A stretch of 64,000 bases of DNA from Methylosinus sp. C49. GTDB lineage: Bacteria > Pseudomonadota > Alphaproteobacteria > Rhizobiales > Beijerinckiaceae. The DNA lies in contig NZ_AP022332.1 in assembly GCF_009936375.1 (NCBI RefSeq), positions 3,628,501-3,692,500 of the forward strand, read 5' to 3'. Under the pieces are notes generated by a model, which made no database searches, had not been told where the DNA came from, and was given only the letters and a program-made list of their open reading frames with translations. Positions 19,345 to 28,386 of the stretch are shown one piece after another. A program made the translations under genes and the position numbers. Positions within the stretch are counted from its first letter, which is position 1, and the number at the start of each line of letters is the position of its first letter.

Positions 19345-20610
19345 TCAGGCGCTCGCGCCGCCGCTCTTCTCGTTGCGCTCTGCATAAATGTAGAGCGGAC
19401 GCGCCTTGCCCTCGACGACCTCGGGGCCGATGACGACTTGCTCCACGCCCTCGAGGCCCGGCAGCTCGAACATTGTGTCGAGCAGAATGCCTTCCATGAT
19501 GGAGCGAAGGCCGCGCGCGCCGGTGTGACGCTCGATCGCCTTGCGGGCGACGGAAGAGAGCGCCTCGTCCTGGAACGTGAGCTCGGTGCTCTCCATCTCG
19601 AACAGCCGCTGATACTGCTTGACCAGCGCATTCTTCGGCTCGGTGAGAATGCGCTTCAGCGCCTCCTCGTCGAGATCCTCGAGTGTGGCGATCACCGGCA
19701 GACGGCCGACGAACTCCGGGATGAGGCCGAACTTGAGCAGGTCTTCCGGCTGCACATGGCGGAAAATATCGCCGGTGCGGCGCTCGTCCGGCGCCTGCAC
19801 ATTGGCGCCGAAGCCGATGGAGGTGCCCCGGCCGCGCGAGGAGATGATCTTCTCGAGGCCGGCGAAGGCGCCGCCGCAGATGAAGAGGATGTTGGTCGTG
19901 TCGACCTGCAGGAACTCCTGCTGCGGATGCTTGCGCCCGCCCTGCGGCGGCACGGAGGCGATGGTGCCTTCCATGATCTTCAGCAGCGCCTGCTGCACGC
20001 CCTCGCCCGATACATCGCGCGTGATCGACGGATTGTCGGATTTGCGCGAGATCTTGTCGATCTCGTCGACATAGACGATGCCGCGCTGCGCGCGCTCGAC
20101 ATTATAGTCGGAGGCCTGCAGCAGCTTGAGGATGATGTTCTCGACATCCTCGCCGACATAGCCCGCCTCGGTGAGCGTCGTCGCATCGGCCATGGTGAAG
20201 GGCACATCGAGGATGCGCGCCAACGTCTGCGCCAACATCGTCTTGCCGACGCCCGTCGGGCCGATGAGCAGAATGTTGGATTTCGCCAGCTCGACATCGC
20301 CATGCTTGGCGGCGTGATTGAGGCGCTTGTAGTGATTGTGCACGGCGACAGACAGCACGCGCTTGGCCTGCGCCTGGCCGATCACATAATCGTCGAGGAC
20401 CTTGCAGATCTCACGCGGCGTCGGAATTCCGTCGCGCTGCTTGACGATGGACTTGTTCTCCTCGCGGATGATGTCCATGCAGAGCTCGACGCATTCGTCG
20501 CAGATGAAAACCGTCGGACCGGCGATGAGCTTGCGCACCTCATGCTGGCTCTTGCCACAAAATGAGCAGTAGAGCGTGTTCTTCGAATCGCTGCTGCCGA
20601 CCTTGCTCAT
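19345..20610 (-). CDS. clpX: ClpX, ATPase subunit of the Clp protease
   Basis: 421 residues. The N-terminal zinc-binding domain has Cys15, Cys18, Cys37 and Cys40; Walker A is GPTGVGKT (117-124), Walker [10 protein letters not shown], and the pore-loop GYVGEDVE and the sensor region follow. ClpX unfolds tagged substrates for ClpP. The ATG at 20610 is preceded by GGAG. In most alphaproteobacteria clpP is immediately upstream; here the upstream gene, beyond a 321-base gap, is a phosphofructokinase, so clpP must be elsewhere. Confidence 0.97.
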   Translation of the reverse strand: MSKVGSSDSKNTLYCSFCGKSQHEVRKLIAGPTVFICDECVELCMDIIREENKSIVKQRDGIPTPREICKVLDDYVIGQAQAKRVLSVAVHNHYKRLNHAAKHGDVELAKSNILLIGPTGVGKTMLAQTLARILDVPFTMADATTLTEAGYVGEDVENIILKLLQASDYNVERAQRGIVYVDEIDKISRKSDNPSITRDVSGEGVQQALLKIMEGTIASVPPQGGRKHPQQEFLQVDTTNILFICGGAFAGLEKIISSRGRGTSIGFGANVQAPDERRTGDIFRHVQPEDLLKFGLIPEFVGRLPVIATLEDLDEEALKRILTEPKNALVKQYQRLFEMESTELTFQDEALSSVARKAIERHTGARGLRSIMEGILLDTMFELPGLEGVEQVVIGPEVVEGKARPLYIYAERNEKSGGASA

Positions 20611-20931
20611 GTCTCGTCTCCTGACCGATCGGCCCGCTGTGGCGAATCGAACCAACCTCACTCGATATCAGCGAGGGCCTAACAAAAGGTGCAACAGGCT
20701 CGCCCCGCCGCTCTCCCCCGTCCCCCAGCCTCCGGCGTCTACCGCGGATGCCAGTCTATAAGTCCCGGCCCGCAATGCAACCACGACGCCCGCATATAAA
20801 TCAAGCAAGAATCGCGCCTTGGGAAGAGGGCCTGCGCCTTTTCTCGGCGCCTCCCCCTTCTAAAGAGTAAATTCCCTGAAAATCAAGCTCTTGACCCAGG
20901 GCGTCGCCGAATGTGCGACAGTCTCGAGACG
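20611..20931. other. Intergenic region between pfk and clpX, presumed clpX promoter region
   Basis: 321 bases with no gene. Nearer pfk, GCGCC-TTTTCTC-GGCGC flanked by partly complementary GAAGAGGG and CCCCTTCT could form a stem-loop ending the pfk transcript, though it lacks a T run. The rest is a C/T-rich stretch that probably carries the clpX promoter. I see no trace of a clpP remnant. Confidence 0.4.
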
Positions 20932-22152
20932 TTACGTTCTCAGTTTTTTGGCGACAGGATTCAAGCGGAGCCTGTACGCATCCGGCATTCCCGAGCCGAG
21001 CAGAGGACGCAGATAAAGCCGGAAGGCGTCAGTGACATCCGTGCCATCCGCTGTCAGAAATTCCGTCGGCATCACCTTGGTCTTGCCGGCGACCTCCACG
21101 AGCGGCGTGAGCCGATAATCCACAGAGTAGAATCCCGTGCGGTGAATCGTCACGGAGCCGTCGCGATCGCCCCATAGCGCGAACTGCACCGCCTTCTCGC
21201 CAACCTCGCGCGCCTCGCGCTGATCCACATCGGAAACGCAGCCGACGAAGCTGCGCTGCACATAGCCGAAAGTGTCGGCGCGCACGCGCTTCAAGCCGAG
21301 CTTCGTCTTGACGAGCTCTGTCAGCATATCGGCGAGAGCGCCGCCGCCCAGATGCACATTGCCATGCGCGTCCTTCTCCACTTGCTCGGCGAGCTTGACC
21401 GCGATCGGCGTATGGTTCTCGTCGGAGATTCCCTCCGAGACCGCCACGACGCAGCGTCCATATTTGTCCATCGTCGCTTTGACGTCGGCGAGAAAACGCT
21501 CCGTGTCGAAGGCGCGCTCCGGCACATAGATGAGATGCGGTCCGTCGTCCGGGAATTTCTTGCCGAGCGCGGAAGCCGCCGTGAGAAAGCCGGCATGGCG
21601 GCCCATCACCACGGCGATATAGACGCCCGGCAGCGCCCAATTGTCGAGATTGGCGCCGGCGAAGGCCTGCGCGACCCAGCGCGCCGCGGAGGGGAAGCCT
21701 GGCGTGTGATCGTTGATCATCAGATCATTGTCGATCGTCTTGGGAATATGAACGACGCGCAGCGGATAATCGGCCTTGATCGCCTCCTCGGAAACGATGC
21801 GCACCGTGTCCGAGCTGTCGTTGCCGCCTATATAGAAGAAGCAGCCGATCTCATGCGCGCGCAGCACCTCGAAGATCTCGTGGCAATATTTGAGATCGGG
21901 CTTGTCGCGCGTCGAGCCCAGCGCCGAGGAGGGCGTGCCGGCGACCATCTCGAGATTATGCGTCGTCTCCTGCGTCAGATCGACGAAATCCTCATTCACG
22001 ATTCCGCGCACGCCGTGATAGGCGCCATAGACGCGATCCACCGCGCGGAACTTGCGCGACTCCAGCACGGCGCCGACGAGAGACTGATTGATGACGGCGG
22101 TCGGTCCGCCGCCTTGCGCGATGAGGACCTTGGAGAAATCGATCTTCGACAC
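20932..22152 (-). CDS. Pyrophosphate-dependent 6-phosphofructokinase
   Basis: 406 residues of the PfkA superfamily. The phosphate-donor signature is of the PPi type: GGNDSSDT, where Asp112 takes the place of the glycine needed for ATP, and PKTIDND (137-143), where Lys138 replaces the ATP-type glycine. GGGPT (14-18) begins the donor site. The enzyme would interconvert fructose-6-phosphate and fructose-1,6-bisphosphate (and possibly sedoheptulose phosphates) reversibly with PPi. PPi-dependent enzymes of this kind have been described from methanotrophs. The start is GTG at 22152 with GGAG upstream. Confidence 0.9.
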   Translation of the reverse strand: MSKIDFSKVLIAQGGGPTAVINQSLVGAVLESRKFRAVDRVYGAYHGVRGIVNEDFVDLTQETTHNLEMVAGTPSSALGSTRDKPDLKYCHEIFEVLRAHEIGCFFYIGGNDSSDTVRIVSEEAIKADYPLRVVHIPKTIDNDLMINDHTPGFPSAARWVAQAFAGANLDNWALPGVYIAVVMGRHAGFLTAASALGKKFPDDGPHLIYVPERAFDTERFLADVKATMDKYGRCVVAVSEGISDENHTPIAVKLAEQVEKDAHGNVHLGGGALADMLTELVKTKLGLKRVRADTFGYVQRSFVGCVSDVDQREAREVGEKAVQFALWGDRDGSVTIHRTGFYSVDYRLTPLVEVAGKTKVMPTEFLTADGTDVTDAFRLYLRPLLGSGMPDAYRLRLNPVAKKLRT

Positions 22153-22247
22153 GAGGAATGCTCCGAGAGAGTAGTCAGTCGCGAGTGACGAGCGGCGGCG
22201 AGCGAGCGTGAATTACACGGCTCGCCGCCCGCTGCTCATCGCGTTTC

Positions 22248-25070
22248 TCACACCAATGCGCCGTGGCAGTGCTTGAACTTCTTGCCCGAGCCGCAAGGAC
22301 AGGGCTCGTTGCGGCCGACCTTGCCCCAGGTCGCGGGATTGGCGGGGTCACGCGCGGCCTCGGCCTCCGCTGCGCCGGCGCCCGTCGACTGCGACGAAAA
22401 ATCGGCGGCGGCGAGGCGGGCGTTGAGCTCGGCGAGCGCGCTCTCGCCGCCGCCGGCCGCGTTGGGGTCCGGATGCACATATTCCATCGGCGGCAATTCG
22501 GCCGGCGCCGGCGGCGCCTCGAAGGAGACCTCGACTCGCATCAGCTGCGAGACGACGGTCTCGTCCCAATGCGTCATCAGGCTGCGGAACAGCTCGAGCG
22601 CCTCGGACTTATATTCGTTGAGCGGATCGCGCTGCGCCAGTCCACGCCAGCCGATCACCTGGCGGAGATGATCGAGCACGACGAGATGATCGCGCCACAG
22701 ATGATCGAGCGCCTGCAGCACCACCTGCTTCTCGATCATGCGCGAGAGCTGCTCGGTGTTGCGCTCGACGCGCTCGGCGTAGGACTGGTTCGCCGCCGTG
22801 AGCAGGCGCTCCTTGATCTCCTCGTCGGCGATGCCTTCTTCCTTCGCCCAATCCTCGATCGGCAGATCGAGATTGAGCTGCGCGCGCGCCGCCTCAGAGA
22901 GGCCTTCCACATCCCAGGCCTCGGCATAGGCGTCCGGCGGAATATGCTTGGCGACGAGCTCGACGACGACATCCTCGCGCATCTCGCTCACCGTCTCCTC
23001 GACGCTCTCCTCCGCCATGATCTCGCGCCGGCGCTCGAAGATCACCTTGCGCTGGTCGTTCATGACATTGTCGAACTTGAGGATATTCTTGCGAATGTCG
23101 AAGTTGCGCGCCTCGACCTTGTGCTGCGCCTTCTCCAGCGCCTTGTTGATCCAGGGATGGACGATCGCCTCTCCCTCCTGCAGGCCGAGCTTCACCAGCA
23201 TCGACTCCATGCGCTCGGAGCCGAAGATGCGCATGAGATCATCCTGCAGCGACAGGAAGAATTTCGAGCGGCCGGGATCGCCCTGACGGCCCGAGCGGCC
23301 GCGCAGCTGATTGTCGATGCGGCGGCTCTCGTGGCGCTCCGTGCCGATGATGTAGAGGCCGCCGGCGGCGAGCGCCTTCTCCTTGAATTCGGCGATCTCC
23401 GCGCGGATCTCGGCCTCCTTCGCCTCGCGGGCGGCGCCCTCGAGCCCGGCGCATTCCTGTGAGACGCGCATCTCTATATTGCCGCCGAGCTGAATGTCGG
23501 TGCCGCGGCCGGCCATATTGGTGGCGATGGTGATCGCGCCCGGCACGCCGGCCTCGGCGACGATATAGGCTTCCTGCTCGTGGAAGCGCGCGTTGAGCAC
23601 GGCGAACTGCCGCGACGGCTGGCCGCTGCGCGCCGCCTCATAGAGCTTGGCGAGCGCCTTCGCCGGCTCGGAGAAGTCGATCTGCTTATACCCCTTGGAG
23701 AGCAGGAATTCGGCGAGCTGCTCGGACTTCTCGATCGACGTGGTGCCGACGAGCAGCGGCTGCATCTTGGCGTTCGCCGCCTCGATCTCGCTCGCAATGG
23801 CGTCGAGCTTCTCGCGGCCCGTGCGATAGACCTCATCGTCCTCGTCTATGCGCTGCACCGGGCGATTGGTGGGAATCTCGACCACGTCGAGCTTGTAGAT
23901 CTCGGCGAATTCGTCGGCTTCCGTCGAGGCCGTGCCGGTCATGCCGGCGAGCTTCTCATAGAGGCGGAAATAATTCTGGAAAGTGATGGAGGCGAGAGTG
24001 ACGTTCTCCGGCTGGACGGTCTGACGCTCCTTGGCCTCGAGCGCCTGATGCAGCCCTTCCGAATAGCGCCGGCCCGGCATCATGCGGCCGGTGAACTCGT
24101 CGATGATGACGACCTCGCCCTTGCGGACGATATAATCCTTGTCGCGCTGGAACAGCTTATGCGCGCGCAGGCCTTGATTGACATGGTGAACGAGCGTGAC
24201 GTTCTGCGCCTCGTAGAGCGCGCCATCGGCGAGCACGCCGGCCTCGGCCAGCAGCTCCTCCATATGCTCATTGCCGGCCTCCGTCAGATTGACGGTGCGC
24301 TGCTTCTCGTCCAGCTCGTAATCTTCCTTGTCGAGCTTGGGGATGAGCTTGTCGATGGCGTTGTAGAGATCGGATTTGTCGTCCGAATGGCCGGAAATGA
24401 TGAGCGGCGTGCGCGCCTCGTCGATGAGGATCGAATCCACCTCGTCGACAATGGCGTAGACATGCGGGCGCTGCACCATCTGCGCCAGCTCATACTTCAT
24501 ATTGTCGCGCAGATAGTCGAAGCCGAACTCGTTATTGGTGCCATAGGTGATGTCGCTGGCGTAGGCTTCGGCGCGCTCCTCGTCCGAAATATCATGGACG
24601 ATGACGCCGACGCTGAGGCCGAGGAAGCGATAGACCCGGCCCATCCATTCGGCGTCGCGGCGGGCGAGATAGTCGTTGACGGTGACGACATGAACGCCGC
24701 GGCCGGAGAGCGCATTGAGATAGACCGCGAGCGTCGCGACCAGCGTCTTGCCCTCGCCGGTGCGCATCTCGGCGATGGCGCCCTCGTGCAGGACCATGCC
24801 GCCGATCAGCTGGACGTCGAAATGCCTCTGGCCGAGCACGCGCTTGGCCGCCTCGCGGACGGTGGCGAAGGCCGGGACCAGCAGATCGTCGAGTCGCGCG
24901 CCATTCGCGAGCCGCTCGCGGAACTCCTCGGTGCGCCCACGCAGCGCCTCATCGGACAAAGCAGCGAGCTCGGGCTCCAAAGCGTTGATCGCCTTGACCT
25001 TCGGCTGATAGGTCTTGAGCCGGCGATCGTTGGCCGAGCCGAAAATCTTCTTGGCGAGAGCGCCGAGCAT
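22248..25070 (-). CDS. secA: Protein translocase ATPase SecA
   Basis: 940 residues. Motor domain with MRTGEGKT (Walker A) and [14 protein letters not shown] (Walker B), the helicase-like second nucleotide-binding fold with [13 protein letters not shown], and a C-terminal linker ending in the SEC-C zinc motif [13 protein letters not shown]. SecA drives preproteins through SecYEG and recruits SecB through its tail. The ATG at 25070 follows AAAGG. In many relatives secA lies next to ppiC-argJ-mutT; here that block is 28 kb away. Confidence 0.98.
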   Translation of the reverse strand: MLGALAKKIFGSANDRRLKTYQPKVKAINALEPELAALSDEALRGRTEEFRERLANGARLDDLLVPAFATVREAAKRVLGQRHFDVQLIGGMVLHEGAIAEMRTGEGKTLVATLAVYLNALSGRGVHVVTVNDYLARRDAEWMGRVYRFLGLSVGVIVHDISDEERAEAYASDITYGTNNEFGFDYLRDNMKYELAQMVQRPHVYAIVDEVDSILIDEARTPLIISGHSDDKSDLYNAIDKLIPKLDKEDYELDEKQRTVNLTEAGNEHMEELLAEAGVLADGALYEAQNVTLVHHVNQGLRAHKLFQRDKDYIVRKGEVVIIDEFTGRMMPGRRYSEGLHQALEAKERQTVQPENVTLASITFQNYFRLYEKLAGMTGTASTEADEFAEIYKLDVVEIPTNRPVQRIDEDDEVYRTGREKLDAIASEIEAANAKMQPLLVGTTSIEKSEQLAEFLLSKGYKQIDFSEPAKALAKLYEAARSGQPSRQFAVLNARFHEQEAYIVAEAGVPGAITIATNMAGRGTDIQLGGNIEMRVSQECAGLEGAAREAKEAEIRAEIAEFKEKALAAGGLYIIGTERHESRRIDNQLRGRSGRQGDPGRSKFFLSLQDDLMRIFGSERMESMLVKLGLQEGEAIVHPWINKALEKAQHKVEARNFDIRKNILKFDNVMNDQRKVIFERRREIMAEESVEETVSEMREDVVVELVAKHIPPDAYAEAWDVEGLSEAARAQLNLDLPIEDWAKEEGIADEEIKERLLTAANQSYAERVERNTEQLSRMIEKQVVLQALDHLWRDHLVVLDHLRQVIGWRGLAQRDPLNEYKSEALELFRSLMTHWDETVVSQLMRVEVSFEAPPAPAELPPMEYVHPDPNAAGGGESALAELNARLAAADFSSQSTGAGAAEAEAARDPANPATWGKVGRNEPCPCGSGKKFKHCHGALV

Positions 25071-25285
25071 GCGCAAACCTTTCTAGATGAGCCTCCGGCG
25101 ATGAGCCGGCGGAGGCCGCCTTTTCGCACATGTTCCTTTCGATTTGCCAATTTCTTTTCGAAAGGTCGGCGGGCGCGGCCGCGCGCTCGCGCTCACGGCT
25201 GTGGCGCGACGACGGCCGAGAGATAAGAGGCGGCCGAACCCTTGTCAATGTAAGGGGAAGCGGTCCTCCACGGCGCCGGATTCGC

Positions 25286-25315
25286 TTGATAACTGTTATT
25301 GGAGCATGGCATAAC
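25286..25315 (+). promoter_or_regulatory. Promoter/operator candidate of the ParDE operon
   Basis: TTGATA (25286-25291) and CATAAC (25310-25315) with an 18-base spacer resemble a sigma70 promoter. GTTAT (25295-25299) and ATAAC (25311-25315) form an inverted repeat inside it, a natural position for ParD autorepression. The region is AT-rich relative to its flanks. Confidence 0.4.
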
Positions 25316-25349
25316 TCCTATCATCGACGCGATATCGAAGGATGATGTC

Positions 25350-25610
25350 ATGGCCATCAGCGCTGACTTGGGAAGCCAGCTGGAGACGTTCGTCGCCGAG
25401 CTGGTGGCGTCCGGCCGCTACAATTCGAAGAGCGAGGTTCTGCGGGAAGGGGTGCGGCTCATCCAGGAACGCGAAGCCCGCCTCGCAGCGCTGGACCTCG
25501 CGATCGCGCGCGGCGTCGCCGATGCGGAGGCTGGGCGCGTCGAGCCCGCGAGCGCCGTCTTCGACAGGCTGGAGGCCAAGTTCAAGGCCATGGCCGAGCG
25601 TCGCAGCTGA
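25350..25610 (+). CDS. parD: ParD-family antitoxin
   Basis: 86 residues. The N-terminal ribbon-helix-helix (SADLGSQLETFVAELVASGR, then YNSKSEVLREGVRLI) is that of CC2985-type ParD antitoxins, which bind DNA as dimers and wrap the toxin with the C-terminal tail. The ATG at 25350 has AAGGATG just upstream. The toxin gene starts six bases after this stop. Confidence 0.9.
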   Translation: MAISADLGSQLETFVAELVASGRYNSKSEVLREGVRLIQEREARLAALDLAIARGVADAEAGRVEPASAVFDRLEAKFKAMAERRS

Positions 25611-25616
25611 CGGCTG

Positions 25617-25916
25617 ATGATCGTCGTCATTGCCACACAGGCAGAGGCCGACCTCGAGCGGATCGGCGAGCGCATTGCCGAGGAGAACCCGCAGAGGGCC
25701 GTCTCATTCGTGCGGGAGCTGCGGGAAATATGTGAGGGCCTCGGCGACATGCCGAAGCGGTTTCCCCTCGCGCCGCGCTTCGAACGCGCCGGAATCCGCC
25801 GCCGAGTTCATGGCAACTATCTGATCTTCTACCGGATCGGACGCGAAACCGTCGAAGTGGTCCATGTGCTGCACGGCGCGATGGACTACGAGCCGCTTTT
25901 GTTTCCCGAAGGGTGA
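25617..25916 (+). CDS. parE: ParE/RelE-superfamily toxin
   Basis: 99 residues. The fold is recognisable from ATQAEADLERIGERIAEENP and the C-terminal core RRRVHGNYLIFYRIGRETVE followed by VVHVLHGAMDY, as in ParE toxins, which typically inhibit DNA gyrase. Immediately downstream of parD, so the two make a standard parDE module. The target is inferred from the family. Confidence 0.9.
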   Translation: MIVVIATQAEADLERIGERIAEENPQRAVSFVRELREICEGLGDMPKRFPLAPRFERAGIRRRVHGNYLIFYRIGRETVEVVHVLHGAMDYEPLLFPEG

Positions 25917-25932
25917 AGGGATCGCGGATCCC

Positions 25933-26910
25933 TCACTCCGGCGCCTCCTCGATCCGCCGGAACGGCTGCGGCAGCCGGCCCTGCTCCAATAGTCTCGAGA
26001 ACAGGCGCAGCCCGGCCGGCTCATTGCCATTGGGATGCACCAGCACGATGGAGCCGTTCCGCGGCGGCGGCGACAGCACCAGCCAGGCGTCCGCGCCGAG
26101 CGCGATGAGATGGCGGCGGCGCAGTTCCTCCATCAGCCGCGCATCCGCGATGAGGCCGGGAAAGCGGAAAAACACGGAAGGCGTCGCGCCGCGCTCGATC
26201 AGCAGCCGCTCCACCCGGAAAATCTCCGCGTCGAGATCGACGCCCGGCCGCAGCAGATAATTCTGCGCATCGGCGAGGCGGGGAACATAAGGGTGGCTGT
26301 AGGAATGGCCGACCCAGTCGATTCGCAGCGTCCCGCTCGCCGCCTCGGCCATCAGCCAGTCGAAATCCGCCCCATGGCGCTCGATCCAGAGCCCCGACAC
26401 GGACAGCGCGACCGGCGCGCCGGGAACGAGTTCCGCCAATCGGCGCAGAAAGTCGCGGTCGAGCGGCCGCCGACTCGGGCAGAGATCGCCAGTGAGAAAA
26501 GAGCCCGCCCCCGCCCCATGGCCGAGCCCTGCGCTGATCGACAGGCTTCGCCCCGCGGCGGCGAGGCGCGGCTCGTCTGGATCGCCCGGCCGCGGCCGCA
26601 AGGCGCGCAAAAAGCGCGTGTCCTTCTGCTCCGCCTCGGTCGTCTCGAGGCAGCGCCAGACGCTCTCCGCCTCGAGGCGCGTCTCCAGCGTCGCCGGATC
26701 GACCGTCAGCGCGACCGCCTCGCCGTCGAGCCGCATGCGGCGAATGGCGAGGCGCTGCTCGTCCGCCGGACCATGGCATTCGAGAAAGACAGGCCGATAA
26801 TCCGCTAGGCGGCGCGCTGCCTCCCGTCCCCGAGCCGACGGGGCGATTGCGAGAAGAACGGCGAGCGCCCAGAATAAAGCCGCGGCGCGCCTTTGCGGGA
26901 GATGGTCCAT
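25933..26910 (-). CDS. Polysaccharide-deacetylase-fold protein, secreted or membrane-anchored
   Basis: 325 residues. A hydrophobic N-terminus (AAALFWALAVLLAIAPSARG) is a signal peptide or anchor. The body has pieces of a NodB-type fold: LSISAGLGHGAGAGSFLTGD, IDWVGHSYSHPYV with the metal-binding His pair, FRFPGLIADARLM and a final IVLVHPNG. The first catalytic Asp of NodB enzymes is not obvious, so activity is uncertain. The ATG at 26910 overlaps the divergent GNAT start codon within the same CATG, and it has its own GGAGGAG. Confidence 0.75.
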   Translation of the reverse strand: MDHLPQRRAAALFWALAVLLAIAPSARGREAARRLADYRPVFLECHGPADEQRLAIRRMRLDGEAVALTVDPATLETRLEAESVWRCLETTEAEQKDTRFLRALRPRPGDPDEPRLAAAGRSLSISAGLGHGAGAGSFLTGDLCPSRRPLDRDFLRRLAELVPGAPVALSVSGLWIERHGADFDWLMAEAASGTLRIDWVGHSYSHPYVPRLADAQNYLLRPGVDLDAEIFRVERLLIERGATPSVFFRFPGLIADARLMEELRRRHLIALGADAWLVLSPPPRNGSIVLVHPNGNEPAGLRLFSRLLEQGRLPQPFRRIEEAPE

Positions 26911-27394
26911 GATCGAAAAAGCTCCTCCCGAGAAACCACCTGCCGACAAACCGCTGGCAGAAACCATGCCCGCCGCGGAGACGCTCGCCGTCGTCTTCCA
27001 CGATCTCGCCCGCGAGAGCCCGGCCGTCGCGGCGGCGCTCGGCGGCGAGATCGCCGCGCGCTTCCGCCCCCGCGACGAGACGCCCTTCTCCACCATCGCC
27101 CATGACGAAAAGGGCGCGCTGATCGGCGGGCTCAACGGCGTCTCGCATTGGCGCTGGCTCTATATAAGGCATTTATGGGTCGCGCCGGAGCGTCGCGGCA
27201 TGGGCCTCGGAACCGCTCTGCTGCGCCGCGCGGAGGGAGAGGCCCGCGCGCGCGCCTGCCTCGGCCTCTATATCGACAGCTTCGATCCGCGCGCGGCGGC
27301 GCTCTATGAGCGCTTCGGCTTCACGCGCTTTGGCGAGATCGCCGATTTTCCGCCGGGCCATAGCCGCATGTTCTTCTCCAAGAGGATCGCATGA
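26909..27394 (+). CDS. GNAT-family N-acetyltransferase
   Basis: 161 residues. The acetyl-CoA-binding signature is in LWVAPERRGMGLGTALLRRA, followed by the typical ALYERFGFTRFGEIADFPPG C-terminal part. The substrate is unknown. The start ATG at 26909 has GGGAG upstream; a methionine at codon 20 is an alternative. The stop overlaps the start of the alcohol dehydrogenase gene by four bases (ATGA), so the two are coupled. Confidence 0.85.
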   Translation: MIEKAPPEKPPADKPLAETMPAAETLAVVFHDLARESPAVAAALGGEIAARFRPRDETPFSTIAHDEKGALIGGLNGVSHWRWLYIRHLWVAPERRGMGLGTALLRRAEGEARARACLGLYIDSFDPRAAALYERFGFTRFGEIADFPPGHSRMFFSKRIA

Positions 27395-28383
27395 CCGAAA
27401 TGACCGCCATGGTCCTGCGGCGGCCAAAAACGCCGCTCGAGGCCGAGCGCCGCCCCCTGCCCCGCCCCGCCGCCGGCGAATTGCTGCTCGCGGTCGAGGC
27501 CTGCGGCGTCTGCCGCACCGATCTCCATGTCGTCGACGGCGAGCTCGAGCATCCGAAGCTGCCCATCGTCCCCGGCCATGAGATCGTCGGCCGCGTGGCG
27601 GCGATCGGCGCGGGCGTCATGGGATTTTCTGCTGGAGAACGCGTCGGCGTTCCCTGGCTCGGCCACACTTGCGGCTGCTGCCCCTATTGTTCCAGCGGCC
27701 GCGAGAATCTCTGCGACGATCCGCTCTTCACCGGCTACACGCGCGACGGCGGCTACGCCACCCATACGGTCGCCGACGCCTCCTATTGCTTTCCGTTGCC
27801 GTCCGATGGCGATGCGGCGGCTCTGGCGCCTCTGCTCTGCGCCGGCCTCATCGGCTGGCGCGCGCTGAAGATGGCGGGCGAGGCGCGCGACATCGGCATT
27901 TACGGCTTCGGCGCCGCCGCGCATATCATCGCTCAAGTCGCGATCGCGCGAGAACGGCGCATCTTCGCCTTCGTGCGCCCCGGCGATGCGGCGGCGCGCG
28001 ATTTCGCGCTCTCGCTCGGCGCCGTCTGGGCCGGCGGCTCCGATGAGACGCCGCCGGAGAAGCTCGACGCCGCCATCATCTTCGCGCCCGTCGGCGCGCT
28101 GGTTCCAAGCGCGCTCGCCGCGGTGCGCAAGGGTGGAACCGTCGTCTGCGGCGGCATTCACATGAGCGACATTCCCGCTTTTCCCTATGCGCTGCTGTGG
28201 GAGGAGCGCCGGCTCGTCTCCGTCGCCAATCTCACGCGCGAGGACGCGCGCGAATTTCTGGCGCTGGCGCCACAGGTCGGAATCGACACGCATGTCGTGC
28301 GCTATCCGCTCACTGCGGCCAATGAAGCGCTCGCGGATTTGCGCGAGGGGCGTCTGCAAGGCGCGGCGGTGCTGGTCCCATGA
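27391..28383 (+). CDS. Zinc-dependent alcohol dehydrogenase, AdhP-like
   Basis: 330 residues of the MDR superfamily. Catalytic zinc ligands are in ACGVCRTDLHVVDGEL and GHEIVGRV; the structural-zinc lobe is CGCCPYCSSGRENLC. The NAD-binding loop reads GIYGFGAAAHI. It would oxidise alcohols or reduce aldehydes. It is translationally coupled to the upstream GNAT gene and ends only 3 bases before the stop of the convergent kinase fusion. Related dehydrogenases in alphaproteobacteria are often in low-oxygen regulons next to the same kinase type. Confidence 0.92.
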   Translation: MTEMTAMVLRRPKTPLEAERRPLPRPAAGELLLAVEACGVCRTDLHVVDGELEHPKLPIVPGHEIVGRVAAIGAGVMGFSAGERVGVPWLGHTCGCCPYCSSGRENLCDDPLFTGYTRDGGYATHTVADASYCFPLPSDGDAAALAPLLCAGLIGWRALKMAGEARDIGIYGFGAAAHIIAQVAIARERRIFAFVRPGDAAARDFALSLGAVWAGGSDETPPEKLDAAIIFAPVGALVPSALAAVRKGGTVVCGGIHMSDIPAFPYALLWEERRLVSVANLTREDAREFLALAPQVGIDTHVVRYPLTAANEALADLREGRLQGAAVLVP

Positions 28384-28386
28384 GGC

